A DNA stretch of 8,941 nt, taken from assembly GCA_900757255.1 (NCBI GenBank), contig CAAENE010000413.1, positions 1-8,941 of the forward strand, read 5' to 3'. The notes under the pieces are model-generated. The model did no database searches. It saw only the letters and a list, made by a program, of their open reading frames with translations, and was not told the origin of the DNA. Positions 1-6,114 of the stretch are shown piece by piece. Both the position numbers and the translations under genes were made by a program. This DNA comes from Clostridia bacterium. Its GTDB lineage: Bacteria > Bacillota > Clostridia > HGM11514. Each line of letters begins with the position of its first letter. Within the stretch, counting starts at the first letter, position 1.

Positions 1-276
1 GAGGAAGAACCGGAGCCTATAGAACAGGCCGAAATACCAAAACCACCGCTGCAGCCGGTATTTGATGCGCCCCCGGACACGGAAGCAATCGAAAGCAAAA
101 CTGCGGGATTGAATCTTCTGAATAATCTCTATGACCCAGAAACAAATAAAATCTTTGGATTAATTGCCATTGATGATATTATTTTGCTGGTATTGATTTT
201 TTTGTTTCTGTCCGATTTCCTCAATGACGACATACTGCTGCTCATCTTTGCAGCTATCTTTATTTTAGGGCTTTAA
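1..276 (+). CDS. 3' end of an unrecognised protein gene (acidic/proline-rich region plus hydrophobic C-terminus)
   Basis: Frame 1 is open from the first base to the TAA at 274-276, giving the last 91 residues; the start lies outside the window. The visible part begins with a Glu/Pro-rich low-complexity stretch (EEEPEPIEQAEIPKPPLQP) that looks like a disordered linker. It ends with about 40 residues containing two hydrophobic runs (around residues 62-75 and 80-91), separated by an acidic SDFLNDD turn. The last run reaches the stop codon. This could be a short membrane hairpin or a hydrophobic self-associating tail. Small clostridial proteins of unknown function often end in similar Leu/Ile-rich segments broken by Asp pairs, but I do not recognise the family and assign no function. 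The gene is co-directional with the rubredoxin gene but separated from it by 195 bp containing a promoter. Confidence 0.7.
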   Translation, partial: EEEPEPIEQAEIPKPPLQPVFDAPPDTEAIESKTAGLNLLNNLYDPETNKIFGLIAIDDIILLVLIFLFLSDFLNDDILLLIFAAIFILGL

Positions 277-277
277 C

Positions 278-303
278 CTACATAAAATAATTTAAAAATG
301 TAG
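278..303 (+). repeat. Weak inverted repeat after the upstream gene, possible poor terminator
   Basis: CTACAT (278-283) is the reverse complement of ATGTAG (298-303), with a 14-base A/T-only loop, starting 2 bp after the stop codon of the upstream gene. The stem is only 6 bp and no T-run follows, so it is not a convincing intrinsic terminator. The A/T-rich bases here could equally act as an UP element for the promoter just downstream. Confidence 0.25.
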
Positions 304-312
304 ATAAAATGG

Positions 313-341
313 TTGAAAAGTGGTATAATATAGTGTATAAT
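313..341 (+). promoter_or_regulatory. Predicted sigma-A-type promoter for the rubredoxin-fprA-aroK unit
   Basis: TTGAAA at 313-318 matches the -35 consensus at 5 of 6 positions. TATAAT at 336-341 is a perfect -10 box. The spacer is 17 bp, the preferred length, and the upstream bases (281-310) are A/T-rich. Transcription would start at about 348, giving a leader of roughly 124 nt before the rubredoxin start. A second TATAAT lies at 324-329 and may give an alternative start about 12 bp upstream. No operator that I recognise (PerR, Rex or Fur type) is seen. Confidence 0.7.
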
Positions 342-347
342 TTTTTT

Positions 348-428
348 GATTCAAAGGGATTGAAAAAGTTCCCTTCAATTGAATCTGAAGACAGCGCTTA
401 TACCGCTTTTTTGCTGTTTTCAAAAAAG
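348..428 (+). promoter_or_regulatory. Structured 5' leader of the rubredoxin transcript (several hairpins)
   Basis: The first hairpin pairs GATTCAA (348-354) with TTGAATC (379-385) and, inside it, AGGGA (355-359) with TCCCT (370-374), leaving a 10-base loop and a 4-base bulge. It begins almost exactly at the predicted transcription start. A second hairpin pairs GAAGACAGC (387-395) with GCTGTTTTC (413-421), 9 bp with one G-U pair. It competes with an A-U hairpin pairing CTTTTTTG (406-413) with CAAAAAAG (421-428). A small AGCG/CGCT stem (393-396 with 404-407) is followed directly by a run of Ts. The complementarity is seen directly. A regulatory role, such as mRNA stability or attenuation, is inference, and no known riboswitch class was recognised. 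Confidence 0.4.
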
Positions 429-471
429 AAATAAATTGCTGCTAAAGATAGCGGCGGACAGGAGATTCATT

Positions 472-630
472 ATGGAAAAATACGTTTGTACTGCATGCGG
501 CTATGTTTATGACCCGGAAGTAGGCGATCCGGACAACGGCGTTCCGGCCGGAACTGCATTTGAAGACATCGGAGACGATTGGGTATGCCCTATCTGCGGC
601 TTATCCAAGGATGCATTTGAAAAAGAATAA
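472..630 (+). CDS. rd: Rubredoxin
   Basis: This is a 52-residue one-iron electron carrier of the cytoplasm. It has the two rubredoxin knuckles, C6-T-A-C9-G and C39-P-I-C42-G, which bind a single Fe in a Cys4 site. It also has the conserved YVYDPEVGDP segment and the GDDWVCP approach to the second knuckle, so it is full length for a classical clostridial rubredoxin. The start at 472 is set by AGGAG at 460-464, 7 nt upstream, and by the canonical MEKYVC beginning. An in-frame upstream extension would place non-homologous residues in the leader. The next gene is a flavodiiron protein, the usual electron acceptor of rubredoxin in anaerobes, so the likely role is relaying electrons from an NAD(P)H:rubredoxin reductase (not in this window) to FprA. 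It is the first gene after the predicted promoter. Confidence 0.97.
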   Translation: MEKYVCTACGYVYDPEVGDPDNGVPAGTAFEDIGDDWVCPICGLSKDAFEKE

Positions 631-637
631 CAAGCCT

Positions 638-667
638 GGGCGGACAATGTCCGCCCTGTCTGTCTTT
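638..667 (+). terminator. Hairpin between the rubredoxin and fprA genes, possible partial terminator or processing site
   Basis: GGGCGGAC (638-645) and GTCCGCCC (649-656) form a perfect 8-bp GC-rich stem with a 3-base AAT loop, starting 7 bp after the rubredoxin stop. A T-rich but interrupted tract follows (657-667, ending in TTTT). The stem is strong but the U-tract is poor, so partial termination or 3'-end protection of a short rubredoxin mRNA is more likely than a full stop. Either would give more rubredoxin than FprA. The fprA ribosome binding site follows 22 bp after the stem. Confidence 0.5.
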
Positions 668-690
668 TATCACAAACTGGAGGAATGAAT

Positions 691-1875
691 ATGAGCACAA
701 TTCAAATCAAAGAGAATATTTACAGCGTCGGAGTCATCAATCCAAATCTCCGCGTTTTTGATATTATCATGAAAACCGATTTTGGGACAAGCTATAACAG
801 TTACCTTATCAGGGACGAAAAAACGGTTTTGATCGATACCGTCCATCTGAAATTTTTTGACGAATATTTGGAAAATATCCGGCAGGTCTGCGATGTTGCA
901 CAAATTGATTATCTCATCATGAACCATACCGAGCCGGACCATTCCGGGTCCCTTGCAAAACTGCTGGAGCTGAACCCGAATCTCACTGTGATTTCCACTA
1001 TGCCTGCAAAAATGTACAGTGAAGAAATCGCAAACAAAAAATTCAATTCGCAAGTGGTCAAAGACGGCGAAACCTTAAACACCGGAAAATATACCCTGAA
1101 ATTTTCAGCAGCCCCCTTCCTGCACTGGCCGGATTCCATGTTTACTTATGTGGAAGGCGCCAATTTGGTATTTACCTGTGACTTTTTGGGTGCGCATTTC
1201 TGCGAACCGCGTATGCTGGACAAATACATGCTGTATGAAGAGAACTACAAAAAAGAATTTTTGAACTATTATCAGGCCATCTTTGGACCTTTTAAAAAAT
1301 ATGTTCTTGACGGCTTGGATATTCTGAGCAAAATGAAATTTGATACCGTATGCCCCTCGCACGGCCCTGTACTGACCGAGCGCATTGACGAAGCCATGCA
1401 AAGCTACAGGCAGTGGAGTACACCGGAGGCAAAAGACAAAAAGAAGGTTGCTATCTTTTTTGTATCGGCATACGGCTGTACCGAAAAACTGGCACAAGCG
1501 TTTGAAAAAGGCGTTCAAAAGGCTGATGTTGACGTCGAAAAGCATGAAATCATTTATACAGACCCTGCTGTTATTTCCAAAGCGCTGGAGGAGGCGGACG
1601 GCTATATGTTTGGTTCCCCGACAATTAACCGTGATGCTCTCAAGCCCGTCTGGGATGTTCTGACATCGATTGACGCCATCAGTAACCGGGGCAAAGCCGC
1701 ATTTACCTTTGGTTCCTTTGGCTGGAGCGGCGAAGCGGTTAAAATGATGAACGACCGCCTGACTTCTATCGGAATCAAAGTATTTAACGATGGTATGAGG
1801 GTCAAGTTCGTGCCGACAGAAGAAAATCTCAAAGAAGCTGAAAAACAGGGCGAAGAATTTGCCAAAAGCCTGTAA
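691..1875 (+). CDS. fprA: Flavodiiron protein (A-type flavoprotein, O2/NO reductase)
   Basis: This cytoplasmic enzyme reduces O2 to water, or NO to N2O, at a non-haem di-iron site next to FMN. The 394 residues show the classic two-domain layout. The metallo-beta-lactamase-like domain (about 1-247) carries iron ligands H79-x-E81-x-D83-H84, H145 (HWPDS), D164 (CDFLGAHF) and H224 (PSHGP). A C-terminal flavodoxin domain (about 252-394) has the FMN-binding loops around SAYGCTEKLA (259-268), FGSPTINRD (307-315) and FGSFGWSGEA (340-349). All di-iron ligands are present, so it should be active. There is no extra C-terminal rubredoxin or reductase domain; rubredoxin is the separate preceding gene. GGAGG at 679-683 sits 7 nt before the ATG at 691, but only 1 nt from an in-frame ATG at 685, so 691 is preferred. 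Substrate preference (O2 or NO) cannot be read from the sequence. Confidence 0.96.
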   Translation: MSTIQIKENIYSVGVINPNLRVFDIIMKTDFGTSYNSYLIRDEKTVLIDTVHLKFFDEYLENIRQVCDVAQIDYLIMNHTEPDHSGSLAKLLELNPNLTVISTMPAKMYSEEIANKKFNSQVVKDGETLNTGKYTLKFSAAPFLHWPDSMFTYVEGANLVFTCDFLGAHFCEPRMLDKYMLYEENYKKEFLNYYQAIFGPFKKYVLDGLDILSKMKFDTVCPSHGPVLTERIDEAMQSYRQWSTPEAKDKKKVAIFFVSAYGCTEKLAQAFEKGVQKADVDVEKHEIIYTDPAVISKALEEADGYMFGSPTINRDALKPVWDVLTSIDAISNRGKAAFTFGSFGWSGEAVKMMNDRLTSIGIKVFNDGMRVKFVPTEENLKEAEKQGEEFAKSL

Positions 1876-1889
1876 AAGGGATACCAAAA

Positions 1890-2399
1890 ATGAAAAATAT
1901 CGTATTGACCGGATTCATGGCCAGCGGTAAATCCACCGTAGGACGGGCCTTGGCGCAAAAGCTGAATGTTTCCTTTATAGACACCGACCAACTGATTGAA
2001 ACCGAACAAAAGCGGCAAATCAAGGATATTTTTGCACAATTCGGTGAACCTTATTTCCGAACATTAGAAACGGAAGCCGTCCGGCAAGTTTGCCGAAAAG
2101 ACGGCCAGGTTATCGCGACCGGGGGCGGCATCGTGCTAAATCCTAAAAATATCGAACTGTTCCGCAAAAACAGTATCATCGTCTTTTTATACGCCGGACT
2201 TGAAAAAATCCTGCAAAATATCAGCGGCGGCATGTCAGGCCGTCCGGTGGCAAACGGCAAAAGTGCGGAGGAGTTAGCCGAGATTTTAGAAAGCCGGCTG
2301 CCTTGTTACCGCAATTGCGATATCGAAATCGATACGACCCATTTAGATATATCAGAAGTTGTTGAAACAATTTATCAGAAGCTTGCAAAAATAGATTAA
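1890..2399 (+). CDS. aroK: Shikimate kinase
   Basis: This enzyme phosphorylates shikimate to shikimate 3-phosphate with ATP, the fifth step of the chorismate pathway, in the cytoplasm. The 169 residues are the usual length for a single-domain AroK. The Walker A loop is at 8-15 (GFMASGKS). D31/D33 (DTD), R57 (FRTLE) and the GGG at 78-80 form the shikimate site. R118 (GRP) lies in the lid, and R136 sits in the substrate-binding ESRLPCY motif. The gene starts 14 bp after fprA; a weak AAAGGG (1875-1880) precedes the ATG by 9 nt, suggesting expression depends partly on the fprA transcript. It is the last gene before a strong terminator. Its pathway partner aroQ is about 0.9 kb downstream in the next unit. 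The pairing with an oxygen-defence gene looks like cotranscription without shared function. Confidence 0.95.
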   Translation: MKNIVLTGFMASGKSTVGRALAQKLNVSFIDTDQLIETEQKRQIKDIFAQFGEPYFRTLETEAVRQVCRKDGQVIATGGGIVLNPKNIELFRKNSIIVFLYAGLEKILQNISGGMSGRPVANGKSAEELAEILESRLPCYRNCDIEIDTTHLDISEVVETIYQKLAKID

Positions 2400-2401
2400 A
2401 C

Positions 2402-2441
2402 GGATACCTTATCACAAAAAATGTGATAAGGTTATCCTTTT
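2402..2441 (+). terminator. Strong intrinsic terminator after aroK
   Basis: Bases 2402-2416 pair with 2422-2437. There is a perfect 10-bp inner stem (CCTTATCACA with TGTGATAAGG), then a single bulged T, then GGATA with TATCC, around an AAAAA loop, followed by TTTT at 2438-2441. It begins 2 bp after the aroK stop codon. The long stem makes it the clearest unit boundary in the window, although the U-tract is short and some readthrough into the next unit is possible. Confidence 0.85.
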
Positions 2442-2470
2442 ATCATATTATGATTTAGGAGACAATCAAA

Positions 2471-3334
2471 ATGAAAGCAAAATTCGGGCCTGCGGGCAAT
2501 TCTGACAGTTTTTATGAAGAGGGGCATAAATCGTCGCTGGAGATGCCGGCCTGGCTGAACCGGCAGGGCCTCAGCCTATATGAATACCAATGCGGACGCG
2601 GTGTAAAAATGTCCAGGGACAGCGCGCAGGATTTGTGCCAAAATGCAAAACAGTCCGGCGTGGAGCTGAGCATCCATTCACCCTATTATATCAATTTGGC
2701 GTCCGATGACCCCGAACGGCAGGAAAAGACAGTGAATTATATCCGGCAGACCTTGACCCTTGCTTCCTATCTGGACGCCAAACGTATCGTTGTCCATATG
2801 GGTTCTCCCGGAAAACGAACCCGTCTGGCTGGTATGAAGGATACCGAAAAGCTGCTGCAGCGGATTTTGGATATGATGAAAAATGAAGGCTTTTACGGGA
2901 AAACGCATCTTTGCCTGGAAACTATGGGCAAGGTCAACCAGCTGGGAACCGTAGAAGAGGTCATAAAGATGTGCCGGTTAGACGACAGTTTTTTGCCCTG
3001 TATTGATTTTGGGCATGTCAATGCCCGGACGCAAGGCTCTTTGTCCGGCGAAAAAGCGTTTTCTGCATTATTTGACCAAATCGAAAACGCCCTTGGCTTT
3101 GAACGTATGAATGAGATGCACTGCCATGTGAGTAAAATAGAGTATACCAATATGGGCGAAAAGAAGCACCTGACCTTTGAAGATACCCAATATGGGCCGG
3201 ACTATACCGACCTTGCAAAGGTAATTGCAAAACGCGGTACCGCACAGCATCTCATCTGTGAATCGGCAGGGACGCAAAGCGAGGATGCTCTTAAATTAAA
3301 AAATATGGTTGTCCAGGAGGAAAAGAGTTTATGA
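2471..3334 (+). CDS. Endonuclease IV-like TIM-barrel protein (AP endonuclease family 2 fold)
   Basis: The 287-residue product has the spacing of zinc-ligand motifs seen in endonuclease IV (Nfo). These are H69 in SIHSPYYINL, H109 in VVHMG, E150 in CLET, D179 and H182 in CIDFGH, H217 in MHCHVSK, H233 in KKHLTF and E264 in ICES. The Nfo Tyr72 equivalent is also present. The Nfo ligand Asp229 (in its DRH motif) is replaced by Lys231 here, with Glu230 beside it, so the third metal site may differ. The fold family also includes sugar isomerases and epimerases. Abasic-site repair is therefore plausible but not proven; the N-terminus (GPAGNSDSFYEEG) and the YEYQCGRGV segment are unlike E. coli Nfo and suggest a distinct clostridial subfamily. 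AGGAG at 2457-2461 lies 9 nt before the start. The stop overlaps the aroQ start (ATGA), indicating translational coupling. Confidence 0.82.
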   Translation: MKAKFGPAGNSDSFYEEGHKSSLEMPAWLNRQGLSLYEYQCGRGVKMSRDSAQDLCQNAKQSGVELSIHSPYYINLASDDPERQEKTVNYIRQTLTLASYLDAKRIVVHMGSPGKRTRLAGMKDTEKLLQRILDMMKNEGFYGKTHLCLETMGKVNQLGTVEEVIKMCRLDDSFLPCIDFGHVNARTQGSLSGEKAFSALFDQIENALGFERMNEMHCHVSKIEYTNMGEKKHLTFEDTQYGPDYTDLAKVIAKRGTAQHLICESAGTQSEDALKLKNMVVQEEKSL

Positions 3335-3777
3335 AAAAAATCTTAGTGATTCACGGGCCGAATATCAATCTGACCGGTACGCGTGAACCAGGCGTTTACG
3401 GTCAGAACACGATATCTGAAATCAACGACGAAATCGTCCGGTTCGGAAATAACCTTGGTTTTATCGTCGATATCTACCAGTCCAACAGCGAAGGAGAAAT
3501 CATCTCAAAAATACATTCAGCATTACATAACGACGACGGAATTATTCTGAACGCCGGCGCCTATACCCATTATTCCTACGCAATTGCCGACGCGCTGTCA
3601 GCAGTAAAGCTGCCGGCAATCGAAGTGCATTTTTCCAATATCCACGCACGCGAGGAATTTCGCCGCAAATCGGTTCTTGCCCCCTCCTGCGTCGGCACGA
3701 TAGCAGGATTTGGCAAAAACAGCTATCTTTTGGCATTGTCCGCCATGAAAACATACCTGGAAGGACTGGAACAATGA
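3331..3777 (+). CDS. aroQ: 3-dehydroquinate dehydratase, type II
   Basis: This enzyme dehydrates 3-dehydroquinate to 3-dehydroshikimate, the third step of the chorismate pathway; family members form dodecamers in the cytoplasm. The 148 residues match the family length. The signature HGPNINLTGTREPGVYG (8-24) supplies N11, R18 and the catalytic Y23. The SNSEGE segment follows, then NAGAYTHYS with N74 and the general acid/base H80. The C-terminal part has EVHFSNIHAREEFRRKS, with H100 and R111, and the GTIAGFG motif (122-128). The start overlaps the stop of the Nfo-like gene by 4 bp, with AGGAGG at 3317-3322 just upstream, and the stop overlaps the next start in the same way. Adjacent aroQ and pepP are common in Firmicutes. 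The other shikimate gene here, aroK, is upstream beyond a terminator. Confidence 0.96.
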   Translation: MKKILVIHGPNINLTGTREPGVYGQNTISEINDEIVRFGNNLGFIVDIYQSNSEGEIISKIHSALHNDDGIILNAGAYTHYSYAIADALSAVKLPAIEVHFSNIHAREEFRRKSVLAPSCVGTIAGFGKNSYLLALSAMKTYLEGLEQ

Positions 3778-4823
3778 AATCATTGGCATTACCCGCAACA
3801 ATCGACGCGCTGCTTGTTACAAATCTATTGAACGTACGTTATCTGACCGGATTTTCCGGAAGCAGTGGAATCGCCGTCTTAACCGAGAATAAGCTCTATT
3901 TTCTGACCGACGGCAGATATACCGAACAGGCTGAAAAAGAATGCGCCGGATGCGAAATTCTAATTACCAACAACAATTTATACGACTTGCTGAACGATAT
4001 GATCCGGCATGAAAAAATTGAACGTCTGGGGTACGAGGCAGAAACCCTGACAGTACAGCAGCTCCAGCATTATAAGGAAAAACTGCATACTACCCTGTTT
4101 TCGACAGAAGGATATATTGAAACGTTCCGGCAAATCAAAACAGAAGATGAAATACAAAACATAAAATCAGCCGTGAGAATAGCCAGTGAAAGCTATTTGG
4201 CGGTTTTGGAGCACATTCGGGAAGGCGTCAGCGAAATTGAGCTGGCCGCCGAACTTGATTACCAAATGAAAAGGCGGGGCGCGGAAAAGAATTCATTTGA
4301 TACCATCTGTGTTTCCGGATACAACAGCTCTTTGATTCACGGCAGCCCGACCAGCAAAAAAATCCAGAGGGGCGACGCCATATTAATGGACTTTGGCTGT
4401 GTCTATAAAGGGTATTGTTCCGATATGACCCGAACCGTCTTTTTGGATGAACCGGGCGAAGAAGAAAAAAAAGTGTACCGGGCGGTACAAAACATGCAGG
4501 AGAATTGCCTAAAGCTGCTCACAGCAGGCGTTGCAGCAAAGATGCCTGACGAATATATCCAAAATGCACTCAAAGAAGCGGGCTTCGACGGATTTATGAA
4601 CCATTCCACCGGTCACAGCCTCGGCCTTGAGGTACACGAATCCCCTGCCCTCTCAGTCCGTTCCGATGCAACCCTGAAAGAAAATATGCTGATGACCTGC
4701 GAACCGGGGATTTATCTTCCGGGCAAAATCGGCGTCAGAATCGAGGACTTGGTGGTTATCAAAAAAGACGGGATTGAAAATCTGACAGAAAATATTACAA
4801 AAGAAATGATTGTTTTATCATAG
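3774..4823 (+). CDS. pepP: Xaa-Pro aminopeptidase/dipeptidase, M24B family
   Basis: This metallopeptidase cleaves the bond before proline at peptide N-termini (or Xaa-Pro dipeptides) and acts in the cytoplasm, as there is no signal peptide. The 349 residues comprise an N-terminal creatinase-like domain (about 1-120, with NVRYLTGFSGSSG and FLTDGRYTEQA) and a C-terminal pita-bread domain. All five metal ligands are visible: D206 (LMDFG), D217 (SDMTRT), H281 (STGHSLG), E310 (CEPGIY) and E324 (RIEDL). The family histidines H189 and H288 are also present. Whether it acts as an aminopeptidase P or as a prolidase cannot be decided from sequence. An AAGGA (3761-3765) within the end of aroQ serves as ribosome binding site, and the 4-bp ATGA overlap suggests translational coupling. 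In many Firmicutes efp follows this gene; here purD follows after 13 bp. Confidence 0.93.
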   Translation: MKSLALPATIDALLVTNLLNVRYLTGFSGSSGIAVLTENKLYFLTDGRYTEQAEKECAGCEILITNNNLYDLLNDMIRHEKIERLGYEAETLTVQQLQHYKEKLHTTLFSTEGYIETFRQIKTEDEIQNIKSAVRIASESYLAVLEHIREGVSEIELAAELDYQMKRRGAEKNSFDTICVSGYNSSLIHGSPTSKKIQRGDAILMDFGCVYKGYCSDMTRTVFLDEPGEEEKKVYRAVQNMQENCLKLLTAGVAAKMPDEYIQNALKEAGFDGFMNHSTGHSLGLEVHESPALSVRSDATLKENMLMTCEPGIYLPGKIGVRIEDLVVIKKDGIENLTENITKEMIVLS

Positions 4824-4829
4824 GAGGAG
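4822..4829 (+). promoter_or_regulatory. Strong ribosome binding site that decides the TTG start of purD
   Basis: AGGAGGAG overlaps the pepP stop codon (TAG at 4821-4823). Its distance to the TTG at 4837 is 7-9 nt depending on register. A second TTG at 4834 is only 4-6 nt away. No in-frame ATG or GTG lies nearby, so purD must start at a TTG, and 4837 fits both the spacing and the family N-terminus. Confidence 0.75.
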
Positions 4830-4836
4830 ATTATTG

Positions 4837-6096
4837 TTGAAAATTTTAGTAGTGGGTTCCGGCGGACGCGAACATGCAATCCTTTGGAAGCTGGCGCAGA
4901 GCAAAAGAGTGGAGAAGCTTTATTGTGCCCCAGGGAACGGCGGCATTTCACAGTTGGCAGAATGTGTGCCAATCAAAGTGATGGAAAAAGAAAAAATGGC
5001 TGATTTCGCGGCTGAAAATCAGATTGATATGACAATCATCGGCCCTGATGACCCGCTGGCTGACGGTATTGTTGATGTGTTCCAAAAGCGGGGGCTGCGT
5101 GTTTTCGGACCGACAGCAGCAGCCGCCCGAATCGAAGCGAGTAAGGTCTTTTCCAAAGACCTGATGAAAAAATACCATATCCCGACAGCGCAGTATGAGG
5201 TATTCGATAACGCAGAGCAGGCAATCGCATACATAAAATCCGGTACCTTCCCGGCCGTTATCAAAGCGGAGGGCCTGGCGCTGGGCAAAGGCGTTATTAT
5301 TGCCGAGGATGAACAAACAGCAATCGAGGCTGTGCGGGACATGATGGAAGGAAAAAAATTCGGCGATGCCGGAAACCGGGTTGTGATAGAAGAGTTTCTG
5401 ACCGGCCCTGAAATATCTGTTCTTGCGTTCTGCGACGGCAAAACCGTGGTACCAATGGTGAGCGCGCAGGACCACAAACGCGCCTTTGACAATGACAAAG
5501 GGCTCAATACCGGCGGCATGGGTGCTTTCTCCCCTTCTAAAATCTACACCAAAGAGCTGGAAGAGGAATGTATGCAGAATATCTTCCTGCCGACGGTGAA
5601 AGCCATGCAGGAGGAAGACTGTCCCTTTACCGGAGTACTGTATTTCGGACTGATGTCAACCAAAAACGGCGTAAAGGTAATTGAATACAACGCGCGGTTC
5701 GGCGACCCCGAAACCCAGCCAGTCCTGATGCGGCTTGAAACTGACCTCGTTGATATTTTTGAAGCATGCATCGACGGGACCCTTGACCAACTCGATATTA
5801 AGTGGAAGGATGAAGCCGCCGTCTGTGTTGTTATGGCGTCGGGTGGATATCCCGTCAAATATCAATCGGGCTACGAAATCAGCGGCCTTACTGATGCTGA
5901 AGCACTTGGCCTTACGGTATTTCACGCTGGAACTAAATTGGAAAACGACGTTTTTGTGACAGCCGGCGGTCGGGTTCTTGGCATAACTGCAATGGGAAAA
6001 ACCTTAGACGATGCCATTTCTCTCGCCTATCGGGGCGTGGAAAAGATTCATTTTAAAGACGCACACTATCGGAAAGATATTGGAATTAAAAAATAA
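4837..6096 (+). CDS. purD: Phosphoribosylamine-glycine ligase (GAR synthetase)
   Basis: This enzyme joins glycine to 5-phosphoribosylamine using ATP, the second step of de novo purine synthesis, in the cytoplasm. From the TTG at 4837 the product is 419 residues, the usual PurD length, and begins with the family start KILVVGSGGREHA. The N-domain has GPDDPLADG (69-77), a variant of the commoner GPExPL. The ATP-grasp part shows GLALGKG (146-152), the DHKRAFDND/GLNTGGMGA signature (212-230) and the metal ligands E283 and N285 in EYNARFGDPETQ. The C-domain ends with HAGT, TAGGRVLGITA and the YRxDIG motif. The TTG start may lower translation, but the ribosome binding site is strong. It lies 13 bp after pepP and 18 bp before lacZ, with no other pur genes in view. 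Confidence 0.95.
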   Translation: MKILVVGSGGREHAILWKLAQSKRVEKLYCAPGNGGISQLAECVPIKVMEKEKMADFAAENQIDMTIIGPDDPLADGIVDVFQKRGLRVFGPTAAAARIEASKVFSKDLMKKYHIPTAQYEVFDNAEQAIAYIKSGTFPAVIKAEGLALGKGVIIAEDEQTAIEAVRDMMEGKKFGDAGNRVVIEEFLTGPEISVLAFCDGKTVVPMVSAQDHKRAFDNDKGLNTGGMGAFSPSKIYTKELEEECMQNIFLPTVKAMQEEDCPFTGVLYFGLMSTKNGVKVIEYNARFGDPETQPVLMRLETDLVDIFEACIDGTLDQLDIKWKDEAAVCVVMASGGYPVKYQSGYEISGLTDAEALGLTVFHAGTKLENDVFVTAGGRVLGITAMGKTLDDAISLAYRGVEKIHFKDAHYRKDIGIKK

Positions 6097-6114
6097 ACTT
6101 AAATGAGGTGCAAT

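Noticed and set aside
379..471. N-terminal extension of the rubredoxin frame from a TTG at 379
   Set aside because: The extra 31 residues do not resemble rubredoxin, lie in the hairpin-rich leader, and the AGGAG at 460-464 points to the ATG at 472.
685..690. fprA start at the ATG at 685
   Set aside because: It is 1 nt from the GGAGG at 679-683, too close for initiation; the ATG at 691 has 7-nt spacing.
1105..1887. Open frame of 260 codons on the minus strand opposite fprA
   Set aside because: It is antisense to a gene with complete catalytic motifs, and its translation is rich in Phe, Cys and His with no recognisable motif: a shadow frame.
4810..4836. purD start at the TTG at 4810
   Set aside because: It would translate through the ribosome binding site and add nine residues (MFYHRRRLL) absent from PurD; the TTG at 4837 gives the family N-terminus.
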